A stretch of DNA of 64,000 nucleotides. Origin: Roseomonas indoligenes. GTDB lineage: Bacteria; Pseudomonadota; Alphaproteobacteria; Acetobacterales; Acetobacteraceae. Position numbers and translations under genes: made by a program. The stretch lies in assembly GCF_017813365.1 (NCBI RefSeq), contig NZ_JAGIZA010000016.1, positions 1 through 64,000 on the forward strand, given 5' to 3'. Every line of letters starts with the position of its first letter. Within the stretch, counting starts at the first letter, position 1. Positions 26,855-36,294 of the stretch are shown one piece after another. The notes under the pieces were generated by a model. It worked only from the letters and a program-made list of their open reading frames with translations. It had not been told where the DNA came from and ran no database searches.

Positions 26855-27221
26855 CCGCCCCAGGGAGAAGAGATTCTCTCCCTCCCCGGCCCCCTCACCC
26901 TCATCTTCTTCGATCAGGCTGCCAAAGGATGCTGAACGGGCGTTTCGCCGGGCGGCCACGCCGCCCGGCGCGGGCCAGCCCCACGGTCCGCGGCAGCCCG
27001 ATGAAAAAAGATGAGAGGGGGGGCGGGAGAGAAGTCTTTCTCCCCCCGGGAGCCACGGGCGCTCCCTCCCCCCTGTTCCAGGGCCGCCCACAACGCCAGA
27101 TGGGGCGATGGGTTGTGTGGCGCGGGTGTCGGACGCAGTCTTCACCCCCTGCCGCACACGGCTCGGACGAATGCGCGGGAATCGCGCAGGCCGAGGACGG
27201 GATCAGAGGAAAGAGCCGGTC
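26855..27221. repeat. Inverted pair of mosaic repeats (copies 4 and 5) between phaC and phaA
   Basis: This 367-bp gap holds two partial repeat copies facing each other. Copy 4 is reversed: C hairpin 26860-26889 (CCAGGGAGAAGAG...CTCTCCCTCCCCGG), six bases after the phaC stop, then CCTCATCTTCTTCGATCAGGCTGCC. Copy 5 is forward: CGCGGCAGCCCGATGAAAAA (26992-27009 region), GATGAGAGG, then C hairpin 27021-27050 (GGGCGGGAGAGAA...TTTCTCCCCCCGGG). Between them lies a GGGCGG...CCGCCC palindromic stretch (about 26950-26970). The last 150 bp are the phaA leader, with AGAGGA about 12 bases before the ATG. Confidence 0.7.
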
Positions 27222-28397
27222 ATGGACGACATCGTCATCGCTTCCGCCGCCCGCACGCCGGTGGGCAGCTTCAACGGGGCCTTTGCCAGCGTGGCGGCGC
27301 ACCAGCTCGGTGCCACCGCGATCAAGGCGGTGCTGGAGCGGGCGAAGGTGGAGGCCGGGGAGGTGGACGAGGTGATCCTCGGCCAGGTCCTGACAGGCGC
27401 GGCGGGGCAGAACCCGGCGCGGCAGGCCAGCGTGATCGCGGGCATCCCGGTGGAGCGGACGGCCTTCGGCATCAACCAGCTCTGTGGTTCCGGCCTGCGC
27501 ACGGTCGCGCTGGCGGCCCAGCAGATCGCGACGGGCGACGCCGCCATCGTGATCGCGGGCGGGCAGGAGAGCATGACCCAGGCGCCGCACGCCCAGCAGC
27601 TGCGCGCCGGGCAGAAGATGGGCGATCTGGCCCTGATCGACACCATGATCAAGGACGGGCTCTGGGACGCCTTCAACGGCTACCACATGGGCCAGACCGC
27701 GGAGAACGTGGCCCAGAAGTTCCAGATCACGCGCGAGCAGCAGGATGAGTTCGCCTACAACTCCCAGCGCAAGGCCGGCGAGGCCATGAAGGCCGGGCGC
27801 TTCCGGGACGAGATCGTCCCGGTGACGGTGAAGGGCCGCAAGGGCGACACGGTGGTGGCGGAGGACGAGTACCCGAAGCCCGAGACGAGCCTGGAGGTGC
27901 TGCAGAAGCTGCGCCCGGCCTTCAACAAGGAGGGTTCCGTCACCGCCGGCAACGCTTCCGGCATCAATGACGGCGCGGCGGCGATCCTGGTGATGAAGGG
28001 GGCGGAGGCCTCCAGGCGGGGTGTGACGCCGCTGGCGCGCATCGTCTCCTGGGCAACCGCGGGCGTCGACCCCTCCATCATGGGCACGGGCCCCATCCCC
28101 GCCAGCCGCCGCGCGCTGGAGAAGGCCGGGTGGTCGATCGGCGACCTGGACCTGATCGAGGCGAACGAGGCCTTCGCGGCCCAGGCCTGCGCCGTGAACA
28201 AGGACCTGGGCTGGGATCCGTCCAAGGTGAACGTGAATGGCGGCGCCATCGCGCTGGGCCATCCGATCGGGGCCTCCGGCGCCCGCGTCCTCACCACGCT
28301 GCTCTTCGAGATGCAGCGGCGCGGGGCGAAGAAGGGCCTGGCGACGCTGTGCATCGGCGGCGGCATGGGCGTGGCCATGTGCGTCGAGGCCGCCTGA
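27222..28397 (+). CDS. phaA: Acetyl-CoA acetyltransferase (beta-ketothiolase)
   Basis: This enzyme condenses two acetyl-CoA to acetoacetyl-CoA, the first step of PHB synthesis, or cleaves it in catabolism. At 391 aa it is full length, with the complete thiolase triad: Cys88 ([11 protein letters not shown]), His347 ([12 protein letters not shown]) and Cys377 (LCIGGGMG). [11 protein letters not shown] is also typical. It sits 367 bp downstream of the phaC-like gene on the same strand, so it probably has its own promoter. The reductase phaB, expected as third PHB gene, is not in the window; hbd at 10 kb yields the other stereoisomer in most organisms. Confidence 0.93.
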   Translation: MDDIVIASAARTPVGSFNGAFASVAAHQLGATAIKAVLERAKVEAGEVDEVILGQVLTGAAGQNPARQASVIAGIPVERTAFGINQLCGSGLRTVALAAQQIATGDAAIVIAGGQESMTQAPHAQQLRAGQKMGDLALIDTMIKDGLWDAFNGYHMGQTAENVAQKFQITREQQDEFAYNSQRKAGEAMKAGRFRDEIVPVTVKGRKGDTVVAEDEYPKPETSLEVLQKLRPAFNKEGSVTAGNASGINDGAAAILVMKGAEASRRGVTPLARIVSWATAGVDPSIMGTGPIPASRRALEKAGWSIGDLDLIEANEAFAAQACAVNKDLGWDPSKVNVNGGAIALGHPIGASGARVLTTLLFEMQRRGAKKGLATLCIGGGMGVAMCVEAA

Positions 28398-28511
28398 TCG
28401 GCGGGCGCGGTCCGCGCAAGACGGGCCGCGCCACCCCCGAAATGATTGATTCCGCGCGGGACGGGGCCTAACCCCGTTCCGCAGAACAGAAGCTGGTCAC
28501 GTCCTCCCGCG

Positions 28512-29717
28512 ATGCCCGATTATGACGCCCTTCTCGCCTCCCATCTCGACGCGCTCCGCGCCGAGGGCCGCTACCGCCACTTCCTGACCCTGCAACGTCA
28601 GGCCGGCGCCTTTCCCCGCGCGCTGCGGGCGGATGGGCGGCCGGTAACGGTGTGGTGCAGCAACGACTATCTCGGCATGGGCCAGCACCCGGCGGTGCGG
28701 GAGGCGATGATCGCCGCCATCCGGGAGGACGGGGCGGGCGCCGGCGGCACGCGGAACATCTCCGGCACCGGCCGCCACCACGTGGCGCTGGAGGCCGAGC
28801 TGGCCTCCGTGCACGGGAAAGAGGCCGCGCTGGTCTTCAACTCCGGCTTCACCGCGAACGAGGCGGCGCTCTCCACCCTGGCGATGCTGCTGGGGGCGAC
28901 CATCCTCTCGGACGCGGACAACCACGCCTCCATGATCGCGGGCATCCGCAACGGGCGCGGGCCGAAGAAGGTCTTCCGGCACAACGACGTCGCGCATCTG
29001 GCGGAACTGCTGGCCGAGCTGCCGCCGGAGGCGCCGAAGGTCGTGGCCTTCGAGAGCGTCTATTCCATGGACGGCGACATCGCCCCGATCCGCCGGATCG
29101 CGGAGCTGGCGCGCCGCCACAACGCCCTGACCTATATCGATGAGGTCCATGCGGTCGGCCTCTACGGCCCCGGCGGCGCGGGCGTGGCCGCGCGGGAAGG
29201 CGTGGAGATCGACGTGGTGGAGGGCACGCTGGGCAAGGCCTATGGCGTCGGCGGCGGCTATGTCGCGGGCAGCGCCACCCTGATCGACGCCATCCGGTCC
29301 TTCGCGCCGGGCTTCATCTTCTCCACCACCCTCACCCCCGCCGTGGCCGCGGGCGCCCTGGCGAGCGTGCGCCACCTGCGCGCCTCCGACACCGAGCGGA
29401 CCGCCCACCAGGAACGCGCCCGGGCTACCCGCGCCGCGCTCCGCGCCGAGGGCCTGCCCGTGCTGGAATGCCCCAGCCACATCGTGCCGGTCATGGTGCG
29501 CGACGCCACCCTGTGCCGGGAGGCCAGCGAGATGCTGCTGGAGGAGCACGGGGTTTATATCCAGCCCATCAACTTCCCCACCGTGCCCCGCGGCACGGAG
29601 CGCCTGCGGATCACGCCGACGCCGCTGCACGACGATGCCGCCATCGCCTCGCTCGCCGGGGCGCTCTCCGCCGTCTGGGACCGCCTGGGGCTGCCCCGGC
29701 AGCGCCTGGCGGCCTGA
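28512..29717 (+). CDS. hemA: 5-aminolevulinate synthase
   Basis: This PLP enzyme condenses glycine and succinyl-CoA to 5-aminolevulinate (the C4 pathway of tetrapyrrole synthesis, a mark of alphaproteobacteria). It is 401 aa. Motifs are [42 protein letters not shown] (Asp210, His213 near PLP) and the PLP lysine Lys242 in [10 protein letters not shown], where most homologues have [28 protein letters not shown] is the family C-terminal signature. ATG 28512 fits the family start. It is about 110 bp after phaA on the same strand. Confidence 0.95.
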   Translation: MPDYDALLASHLDALRAEGRYRHFLTLQRQAGAFPRALRADGRPVTVWCSNDYLGMGQHPAVREAMIAAIREDGAGAGGTRNISGTGRHHVALEAELASVHGKEAALVFNSGFTANEAALSTLAMLLGATILSDADNHASMIAGIRNGRGPKKVFRHNDVAHLAELLAELPPEAPKVVAFESVYSMDGDIAPIRRIAELARRHNALTYIDEVHAVGLYGPGGAGVAAREGVEIDVVEGTLGKAYGVGGGYVAGSATLIDAIRSFAPGFIFSTTLTPAVAAGALASVRHLRASDTERTAHQERARATRAALRAEGLPVLECPSHIVPVMVRDATLCREASEMLLEEHGVYIQPINFPTVPRGTERLRITPTPLHDDAAIASLAGALSAVWDRLGLPRQRLAA

Positions 29718-29762
29718 CCTTTCGGGGAAGGCTCCCGCCTTCCCCGTTCGCCGCGGTGGCGA

Positions 29763-31118
29763 TCAGGCCCCGGCCATGGTCAGCCCGTCGATCCGCAGCG
29801 TCGGGCTGTCGGTGCCCCGCCGGAAGCGCAGGTCGTTGGCGGGGGTGATGTTCAGGAAGATCTCCCGCAGGTTCCCGGCCAGGGTCACGCCGGAGAAGGG
29901 CTCGGCCAGTTCGCCGTTGCGGATCATGAAGCCGGAGGCGCCGCGGCTGTAGTCGCCGGTGGTGGCGTTGATGCTGGTGCCGATCATCTCCGTCACGAAG
30001 AGGCCCTCCGCGATGTCAGCCATCAGGGCCTCCGGCGTCAGCGCGCCCGGCTCCAGCCAGAGATTGCTGGTGGAGGGCGAGGGCGGGCCGCCCACGGCGC
30101 GGGAGGCGCGGCCATTGGAGGCGAGGCCGAGCTGCCGGGCGGAGCGCCAGTCCAGCAGCCAGTGCTGCAGCACGCCGTCCTCCACGATCGCCAGCGGGGC
30201 GGTGGGCATCCCCTCGGCGTCGAAGGGGCGGGAGCGGAGGCCGCGCGGGCGGGTGGGGTCGTCCCGCACGGTCAGGCCGGGGGCCATGATCCGCTGGCCC
30301 ATGCTCTCCCGCAGGAAGCTCGTGCCGCGCGCGACGGAGGCGCCGTTCGCCGCGGCCGTGAGATGGCCGAGGATGGAGCCGGCCACGCGGGGATCGTAGA
30401 GCACGGGCAGGCGGGCGGTGGCGGGGCGGATCGGGTTCAGGCGGCGCACCGCCCGCTCCCCGGCGCTGCGGCCGAGGGTCTCCGGCTCGTCCAGCTCCGA
30501 GAGGTGGGTGGCGGAGGCGTAGTCGTAGTCCCGCTCCATCCCCGTCCCCTGCCCGGCCAGCGCCGTGACGGAGAGGCTGTGCCCGCTGCGGGTATAGGTG
30601 CCGGAGAAGCCGTTGGAGGCGGCGAGCGCGACCACCGTGCGGTGCCAGCCGGCATCCGCGCCCTCCGAGTTCGTCACGCCGGGGATGGCGCGGGCGGCCT
30701 CCTCCGCGCGGCGGGCGCGGGTGGTGAGGGAGGCCACGTCCGGCTCCACCCCGTCATCCATGTCCAGCGGCAGGTCGGCCAGCGACGGCACGAGGTCCGG
30801 CAGGAAGCCAAAGGGGTCCTCCGGCACGGCGCGGGCCATCGCCACGGCGCGCTCGGCCAGGGCCGCGAAGCCGCGCGGGTCGGAATCCGTGGTGGAGACG
30901 ATCGCCTGGCGGCGGCCGACGAAGACGCGCAGGCCGATGTCGAAGCCCTCGGACCGCTCGACCTGCTCCACCTCCCCCAGCCGCATCTGGACGGAGAGGG
31001 AAGCGCCGGCGGCCAGCATGGCATCTGCCGCATCCGCCCCCGCTGCGCGGGCGGCGGCGACCAGCGCCGCCAGCGCCTCGCGCGTGTCGGTCACTGGTGC
31101 CTCGGCCGTCGCGCTCAC
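29763..31118 (-). CDS. pmbA: TldE/PmbA metalloprotease-family subunit
   Basis: This is a 451-aa TldE (PmbA) protein, partner of the zinc protease TldD in maturing modified peptides and degrading unfolded peptides. The family pattern is visible: QMRLGEVEQVERSEGFDIGL, VGRRQAIVSTTDSDPRGF, VLYDPRVAGSILGHLTAAAN, PFDAEGMPTAPLAIVEDGVL and the end SRGASGFMIRNGELAEPFSG. TldE lacks the zinc motif, and none is seen here. tldD is not adjacent. It overlaps the M16 peptidase gene by 4 bp, so both peptidases are made together. Confidence 0.92.
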   Translation of the reverse strand: MSATAEAPVTDTREALAALVAAARAAGADAADAMLAAGASLSVQMRLGEVEQVERSEGFDIGLRVFVGRRQAIVSTTDSDPRGFAALAERAVAMARAVPEDPFGFLPDLVPSLADLPLDMDDGVEPDVASLTTRARRAEEAARAIPGVTNSEGADAGWHRTVVALAASNGFSGTYTRSGHSLSVTALAGQGTGMERDYDYASATHLSELDEPETLGRSAGERAVRRLNPIRPATARLPVLYDPRVAGSILGHLTAAANGASVARGTSFLRESMGQRIMAPGLTVRDDPTRPRGLRSRPFDAEGMPTAPLAIVEDGVLQHWLLDWRSARQLGLASNGRASRAVGGPPSPSTSNLWLEPGALTPEALMADIAEGLFVTEMIGTSINATTGDYSRGASGFMIRNGELAEPFSGVTLAGNLREIFLNITPANDLRFRRGTDSPTLRIDGLTMAGA

Positions 31119-32422
31119 GCCGACAGCCTCTCGGCGACTTCCGGCAGGTGCGGCACGCGGCCGGCGGGGCCGAGGGCGGCAAGCGTCGGCGGGGCGCGGA
31201 AGGTTCGGGCGGCCGCGGCCTGCACCTGCTCCACCGTCACCGCCGCGATCCTGGCCTTCGTCTCCTCCACCGGGATCAGGCGGCCATGCACCTGGAGCTG
31301 GCGGGCCAGCTGCTCGCAGCGCGATCCCGTGGATTCCAGGGACATGAGGACGGAGGCGCGCAGCTGCGCCTTGGCGCGGGCCAGCTCCTCCTCCGTTACA
31401 TCCTTCTGCACGCGGCGCAGTTCCTCCAGCGTGGCGGGCATCAGCTCCGCCGCCTGCTCCTCGCCCGTGCCGGCATAGACGGTGAAGAGGCCAGCGTCCC
31501 GGTAGGGGGAGTGGAAGGAATAGACGGAATAGACCAGCCCGCGCTTCTCCCGGATCTCCTGGAACAGGCGGGAGGACATGCCGCCGCCGAGGATCGTGGA
31601 GAGCAGCATCGTCGGGTAGTGCATCGCGTCGCCATAGGCCGGGCCGGGGAAGCCCAGCAGCAGGTGCACCTGGTCCAGGTCCCGCTCCTCCCGGAACTCG
31701 CCGCCGGTGTAGCGGGCGGGCTCGGCATTGTGGCCCTCGATGTTCGGCAGGTCGGCGAAGTGGGTCTTCACAAGATCCACGAGGTTGTCGTGGTCCACCG
31801 CGCCGGCCGCGGCCACCACCATGCGGGAGGGGCCGTAGTGGCGGCGCATGTAGCCCGTCAGCGCCTCACGCGGCAGCGTCTCGATGATCCCGGCCGGGCC
31901 CAGAGTCGGGCGCCCCATGGGCTGGCCGGCGAAGGCCGTCTCCTGGAAATGGTCGAAGACGATGTCGTCCGGCGTGTCGTTCGCCTGCCCGATCTCCTGA
32001 AGGATCACGCCCCGCTCCCGCTCCACCTCCTCCGGCGCGAAGGAGGAGTGGGTGAGGATGTCGCCGAGGATGTCGGCGGCCAGCGGCAGGTCCTCCTTCA
32101 GCACCTTGGCGTAGTAGGCCGTGGTCTCCCGCGCCGTGTAGGCGTTCAGGTGGCCGCCCACGTTCTCGATCTCGCGCGCGATCGCGGCGGCGTCGCGCCG
32201 CTCCGTGCCCTTGAAGGCCATGTGCTCCAGGAAGTGGGAGACGCCGTTCTCATGCGCCTCCTCGTCCCGCGTGCCGGTGTGGGCGTAGGCGCCGATGGAG
32301 GCGGTCTCCACCCGGGCCATGGTGTCGGAGACAATCGTCAGGCCGTTGGGCAGGCGGGTGAGGCGCACGGCGCCGCCATTCGCGGCGGGGTCCGTGGCGG
32401 CGGCGAGGATTTCTTCGGTCAT
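31115..32422 (-). CDS. M16-family zinc metallopeptidase
   Basis: This 435-aa processing-protease-like enzyme has an intact active site: inverted zinc motif His63-Phe-Leu-Glu66-His67 (HFLEHMAFKGTE) and the third ligand Glu143 (LQEIGQANDTPDD), exactly 76 residues after His67 as the family requires. Further signatures are LNAYTARETTAYYAKVL, GGGMSSRLFQEIREKRGLVY and the R-rich C-terminal domain. The start MTEEILAAA at 32422 suits the family; the frame upstream is unrelated. No signal peptide is present, so it is probably cytoplasmic. It is upstream of and coupled to pmbA. Confidence 0.93.
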   Translation of the reverse strand: MTEEILAAATDPAANGGAVRLTRLPNGLTIVSDTMARVETASIGAYAHTGTRDEEAHENGVSHFLEHMAFKGTERRDAAAIAREIENVGGHLNAYTARETTAYYAKVLKEDLPLAADILGDILTHSSFAPEEVERERGVILQEIGQANDTPDDIVFDHFQETAFAGQPMGRPTLGPAGIIETLPREALTGYMRRHYGPSRMVVAAAGAVDHDNLVDLVKTHFADLPNIEGHNAEPARYTGGEFREERDLDQVHLLLGFPGPAYGDAMHYPTMLLSTILGGGMSSRLFQEIREKRGLVYSVYSFHSPYRDAGLFTVYAGTGEEQAAELMPATLEELRRVQKDVTEEELARAKAQLRASVLMSLESTGSRCEQLARQLQVHGRLIPVEETKARIAAVTVEQVQAAAARTFRAPPTLAALGPAGRVPHLPEVAERLSA

Positions 32423-32678
32423 GCGGCGGGGGCGACTTCCGGGAAGAGAGCGTTTCAGCGGGTGAATGTAGGGTGCCCCAGGGTCCGGTGCGAGGCTGGG
32501 CGGCCCCAAGGGACGCCGCCCTCCGAACCCCCACCCGCTGCCGCCGCGCTATCCTGACAGGATGTACCGGCGTGATGGGGTCAGTCCTGCCTTTGCAGTC
32601 GCCCCGGCTCGAAGAAGGGGGGTGCCTGGATGGGGAAGAACTCCCTCTTCCCCTCCCCGGTACAGGCCAGAAGTAGAA
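32423..32678. repeat. Intergenic repeat copy 6 (partial)
   Basis: No gene is seen. A partial copy of the mosaic repeat is present: CAGTCGCCCCGGCTCGAAGAAGGGG (about 32597-32620, read CTCGAAGAAGGGG) followed by the C-type hairpin GGGGAAGAACTCCCTCTTCCCC (32632-32653, 20 core bases), which ends about 25 bp before the 3' end of the membrane-protein gene. The left part is the 5' leader of the M16 peptidase gene. Confidence 0.55.
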
Positions 32679-34364
32679 TCAGGGCCCCTGCCGCACCGGT
32701 GCGCTGCGGCGCCATGTCACGGGATAGGGGGCCACATCCGCCGCGGTCAGTTCCGCCGGCGCGGTCAGTCGCCGGCCGTCGAAGCGGAGGAAGCGGATCG
32801 CGCCGTAGGGGACCGGCGCCCCGCCGCCGATCCGCAGGTTGGTGGCCTGGGCGTCCTCCAGCACCAGCTTGCCCCAGGGCTCGGCGTCCCACCCGTTCGG
32901 GTGGTTCGCCCAGAGGACGCGCAGGCCGAAGTCCCGCCCGGGCCACCAGACCGGGGCCACGCGGTAGGACATGATGTCCGGGGTGACGAGGAAGACGCCG
33001 GGATCGACGAGGACGACGAAGTTAGCCGGCTGGCCCGCGGGGACGGCAGCGCCCAGCGCTTCCATCCCCGACCGCAGCGCGCCCTCATGGGCGGAGGCGA
33101 CGCTCTGGCGGCTGTTGTAGCCGAGACAGGCGACGAGCAGCCAGGCCGCCGCCACCCCGCCCACCGCCGAGAGGCCTGCGCGGCGGAGCCCGGCGGGTAC
33201 CGGCAGCAGCGCCAGGACCAGCGCCGCGACGCCCGTCCAGAGCAGGGGCATCCAGGCCTGCTCCACCATTGGCCAGCGCAGGCCCACGGTCCAGGTGCCG
33301 GACATGGATTCGATCAGCAGCGTGGGCAGCACGAGGCCGAAGGCGACGGCCAGCACCACCGCCGCGTCCCGCGCGCGCACCGGCTCCTCGCGCCGCAGGG
33401 CGAGGAAGTGCAGGCCGGCCATGCCGATCCCGAAAGCGGCGCCGAGCGCCAGGGCGCGCCAGCCCAGCACCTGCTGCGCCACCGCCACGAAGCCGTCGTA
33501 GCGGGAGACGGAGAGGCCGGCCTTGATCGAGGCGGGAAGGTTCTGAAGCAGCAGATCCGGCCGCAGATCGTAGTAGGCGGCCATGCCGGGGTTCTGGGTG
33601 GTCTTCCAGACCAGCACGAAGGCGCCGAGCAGCAGGGCGTAGGGCAGCGTTTCCAGCACGGCCCCGACGAAGCGGCGGAAGGGCCCCGCGCCGGGGCTGG
33701 CGGGGTGCAGCAGGGCCAGCAGCCCGATCCCGACCACGGCGCCCACCTGGAAGGTGTAGCTGCCGAAGGCGACGAACCAGAGAACGAGGGAGAGACCGTA
33801 CCAGCCCGGCGCGCGCCGCCCGCCCCGGACCCAGGCCGCGAAGCTGGCCACGCAAAGGCAGCTGAGGGAGAGGGCGCCGATGAAGTTCCAGGCGATCTCG
33901 TCCGGGGTGGGGTGCAGCACCCAGGCGGCGGCCAGCATTCCCGTCCCGAGGGCGATGCCGCGCGCGCGGCCATCGGCCACGCCGCGCACCATGAGGTAGG
34001 AGGAAACGCCGAGCAGCGGCCCCATCATCAGCCGCACGAGGTAGGCGCCGTTCGCGCCATTGGTGAAGAGAGGCTGCGCCGCGACGTACCACCAGGGCGA
34101 GAGCGGGTTGCGGTCGTTGAAGGTCCAGAAGGTCTGGGCGCGGGCCACCGCACCCGGCGAGGAGAGGATGAGGAGCCAGTTGTAGTCCTCGCCCATGGCG
34201 ATGACCCGCAGCCCGAAAGGCAGGCCGAGGCGGCGAAGCACCGCGAAGAGGGCGAGGCTGGCCACCGAGGCGAGGGCGATGAGGGCGAGGTCCACCACGA
34301 GGCCACGCCGGTCCATGGCCGGGTTTGCGGCCTGGTTCGCGCCTCGGTTCACCACATCCGTCAC
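32679..34364 (-). CDS. Polytopic membrane protein, GT-C/Gtr-like, function unknown
   Basis: This is a 561-aa inner-membrane protein with about 11-12 helices. The first periplasmic loop contains GEDYNWLLILSSPGAVARAQ and WTFNDRNPLSPWWYVAAQPL, where acidic residues in loop 1 resemble GT-C sugar transferases that use lipid-phosphate sugars. The C-terminal about 120 residues are soluble (FVVLVDPGVFLVTPDIMSYR). I cannot assign a named family. It overlaps the downstream-oriented acyl/isomerase gene by 4 bp and belongs to a three-gene surface-glycan operon with a DPM1/GtrB-like transferase, which would supply the lipid-linked sugar. Confidence 0.75.
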   Translation of the reverse strand: MTDVVNRGANQAANPAMDRRGLVVDLALIALASVASLALFAVLRRLGLPFGLRVIAMGEDYNWLLILSSPGAVARAQTFWTFNDRNPLSPWWYVAAQPLFTNGANGAYLVRLMMGPLLGVSSYLMVRGVADGRARGIALGTGMLAAAWVLHPTPDEIAWNFIGALSLSCLCVASFAAWVRGGRRAPGWYGLSLVLWFVAFGSYTFQVGAVVGIGLLALLHPASPGAGPFRRFVGAVLETLPYALLLGAFVLVWKTTQNPGMAAYYDLRPDLLLQNLPASIKAGLSVSRYDGFVAVAQQVLGWRALALGAAFGIGMAGLHFLALRREEPVRARDAAVVLAVAFGLVLPTLLIESMSGTWTVGLRWPMVEQAWMPLLWTGVAALVLALLPVPAGLRRAGLSAVGGVAAAWLLVACLGYNSRQSVASAHEGALRSGMEALGAAVPAGQPANFVVLVDPGVFLVTPDIMSYRVAPVWWPGRDFGLRVLWANHPNGWDAEPWGKLVLEDAQATNLRIGGGAPVPYGAIRFLRFDGRRLTAPAELTAADVAPYPVTWRRSAPVRQGP

Positions 34365-35263
34365 GCGCTTCGCTCCGCCAGCCAGGGCAGGTAGTCCGCC
34401 ATCCGCTCCTCCGGGTCGTAGGGCTCGCTCGCCAGGACGAGGAGGGCGGCGTCCGGCGTGTGGCCGTACTGCAGCGTCCAGGTACCGGGCGGCACGTGCA
34501 GCCCCGCCTCCGGCCCGGACAGGCGTACGGCCAGGCGCCGCCGCCCGTCATCCACCGCCACCGTCACGGCGCCCTGGGTCGCGATCAGGAACTGGTGGGA
34601 CCGGCGATAGGCCCCGCCGCCGCGCGCCCAGCCATCCGGCGCGCCGTCGATGACGTAGAGGCGGCGCGGGGTGAAGGGCAGGGCCGATTCCAGCGGCCAG
34701 TGGGAGAGGCGGCCGCGCGGGTCGCGGTGCGTGTCGGCGGCGATGGCGCGGCAGGGCGCGTCCGGCGGCAGGGCGTCCAGCGCCGTCACGCCCTCCACCC
34801 CGGCATAGCCGACGACGCGGGCGGGGTTGCCCACCACCACGGCATTGGCCGGCACGTCGGCCGTGATCACGGTGCCCGCCCCCACCATGGCGCCCGGCCC
34901 GATCGTGATGCCCGGCAGCACCGTGGCATTGGCCCCGATGGAGGCGCCGCGGCGGACCGTGGTGGGGGACAGCGCGTCCCGCTGCACGCGGCTGCGGGGG
35001 AACATGTCGTTGGTGAAGGTGGCGTTGGGGCCGATGAAGACGTCGTCCTCCACCCGCAGCCCGTCCCAGAGCTGGACGCCGCACTTCACCGTCACGCGGT
35101 CGCCGGTGACGACGTCGTTCTCGACGAAGACGCCGTCGCAGATGTTGTTGTCCGCCCCGATCACCGCGCCCGGCAGGATATGCGCGAAGGCCCAGACCCG
35201 CGTGCCCGGCCCGACCTTGTCGCTCTCGCAGAGCGCCTGGGGGTGGATGCGCGGGGCGTTCAC
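34361..35263 (-). CDS. Hexapeptide-repeat acyltransferase fused to a WxcM/FdtA-like domain
   Basis: This 300-aa protein has two domains. Residues 1-155 form a left-handed beta-helix of hexapeptide repeats (VGPGTRVWAFAHILPGAVIG, IGPNATFTNDMFPRSRVQRD, IGANATVLPGITIGPGAMVG) like N-acyltransferases of the FdtC/WbbJ group. Residues about 165-300 match the WxcM-like cupin of dTDP-sugar 3,4-ketoisomerases (DPRGRLSHWPLESALPFTPR, GAYRRSHQFLIATQGAVTVA, LHVPPGTWTLQYGHTPDAAL). Fused or adjacent FdtA-FdtC enzymes make acylated 3-aminosugars for surface glycans. The missing 3-aminotransferase and dTDP-glucose genes must be elsewhere. Confidence 0.85.
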   Translation of the reverse strand: MNAPRIHPQALCESDKVGPGTRVWAFAHILPGAVIGADNNICDGVFVENDVVTGDRVTVKCGVQLWDGLRVEDDVFIGPNATFTNDMFPRSRVQRDALSPTTVRRGASIGANATVLPGITIGPGAMVGAGTVITADVPANAVVVGNPARVVGYAGVEGVTALDALPPDAPCRAIAADTHRDPRGRLSHWPLESALPFTPRRLYVIDGAPDGWARGGGAYRRSHQFLIATQGAVTVAVDDGRRRLAVRLSGPEAGLHVPPGTWTLQYGHTPDAALLVLASEPYDPEERMADYLPWLAERSA

Positions 35264-36210
35264 GGCAGGTGCCCCGGCGTGGCGCCGTTCGCCATGCGGC
35301 GCGCGACGATGGCGTTCGGGCGCCCGCGCACGTTCTCGCTGATCCGCCAGACGTAGATGCCGATGATGCCGAGGGAGAGCAGCGTCATGAAGCCGAAGAA
35401 CAGCACCGCGATCATGATGGGGACGTAGCCCGCCACGGGAATGTCGCGGAACAGCCAGGCGAGCAGCACCACCACCGCGCCGACGACCGAGAGCGCCCCG
35501 CCCACCGCGCCGATCCCGACCAGCATGGAGATCGGCAGGTCGGAGAAGGCGAAGACGCTGTCCACGAAGTAGCGCAGGCGCTTGGCGAAGACCCAGGCGC
35601 TGGTGCCCTTGGTGCGGGCGCGGCGGTCATAGGGGATTTCCAGCCGGCGGAAGCCCACCCAGAAGAGCTGGCCGATGAGGGAGCCGGAGCGCTCGTCCAG
35701 CTCCAGCAGGGCGGTCCGCACCGCCTCGTTGCAGCCGAAGATGTCCACCCCGCCCGCCGGCACCTCCGGAATGACGAAGCGCTTGTAGAGGCGCCAGTAG
35801 GTCTGGGAGAGGAGGCGCGAGAGGCCGGGATCCTGGCGGGAGGCGCGAACGCCGAGGCAGAGGTCGGCCTCGTCCGCCCGCAGGGTGGCGAAGAAGCGCT
35901 CCGCCAGCTCCGGGGGTTCCTGCAGGTCGGCGGCCATCACCGCGAAGAAGCGGCCGCGCGCCGCCATCAGCCCCTCGCGGATGGCCGCGAAGGCCCCGAA
36001 GTTGCGGGACAGGGCGAGGAGCTGCGCGGGAAAGCCGAGATTGGGCAGGGCCGCGCGCAGCAGCGCCTCGCAGTTGTCGGGGGAGGCATCGACGACCAGC
36101 ACCGCCTCGAAGCCCGGCACCCGGGCCGCCATGCCCGAGAGCGCTTCGAGCAGGTCGGGCAGGTTTTCCTCGTTCCGGTAGATCGGAACGATAAGGGAGC
36201 AGTCGATCAT
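35260..36210 (-). CDS. GT2 glycosyltransferase, DPM1/GtrB-like
   Basis: This 316-aa enzyme has a GT-A domain followed by two C-terminal membrane helices (about 225-255 and 260-290), as in GtrB/DPM1 enzymes that load a sugar onto undecaprenyl phosphate. Motifs are SLIVPIYRNEENLPDLLEAL, LVVDASPDNCEALLRAALP, SRNFGAFAAIREGLMAARGR, VMAADLQEPPELAERFFATL and RGRPNAIVARR at the end. The chosen start MIDCSLIVP (36210) sits just before the GT fold; ATG 36243 is an alternative. It overlaps the next gene by 4 bp and is first in the three-gene glycan operon. Confidence 0.88.
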   Translation of the reverse strand: MIDCSLIVPIYRNEENLPDLLEALSGMAARVPGFEAVLVVDASPDNCEALLRAALPNLGFPAQLLALSRNFGAFAAIREGLMAARGRFFAVMAADLQEPPELAERFFATLRADEADLCLGVRASRQDPGLSRLLSQTYWRLYKRFVIPEVPAGGVDIFGCNEAVRTALLELDERSGSLIGQLFWVGFRRLEIPYDRRARTKGTSAWVFAKRLRYFVDSVFAFSDLPISMLVGIGAVGGALSVVGAVVVLLAWLFRDIPVAGYVPIMIAVLFFGFMTLLSLGIIGIYVWRISENVRGRPNAIVARRMANGATPGHLP

Positions 36211-36262
36211 CCGGCCCGGCAGTCTCTGACGTTGGCCGCTCATAACAGCCGCGCCCACGCCT

Positions 36263-36294
36263 GAAAACCGGCGCCCTACCCCGCCGGGCGCCGG
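36263..36294 (-). terminator. Intrinsic terminator of the Mrr-like nuclease gene
   Basis: A perfect 9-bp stem, CCGGCGCCC at 36268-36276 with GGGCGCCGG at 36286-36294, followed on the minus strand by TTTTC. It spans the end of the nuclease gene (stop at 36276) and separates it from the glycosyltransferase operon. Confidence 0.6.
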
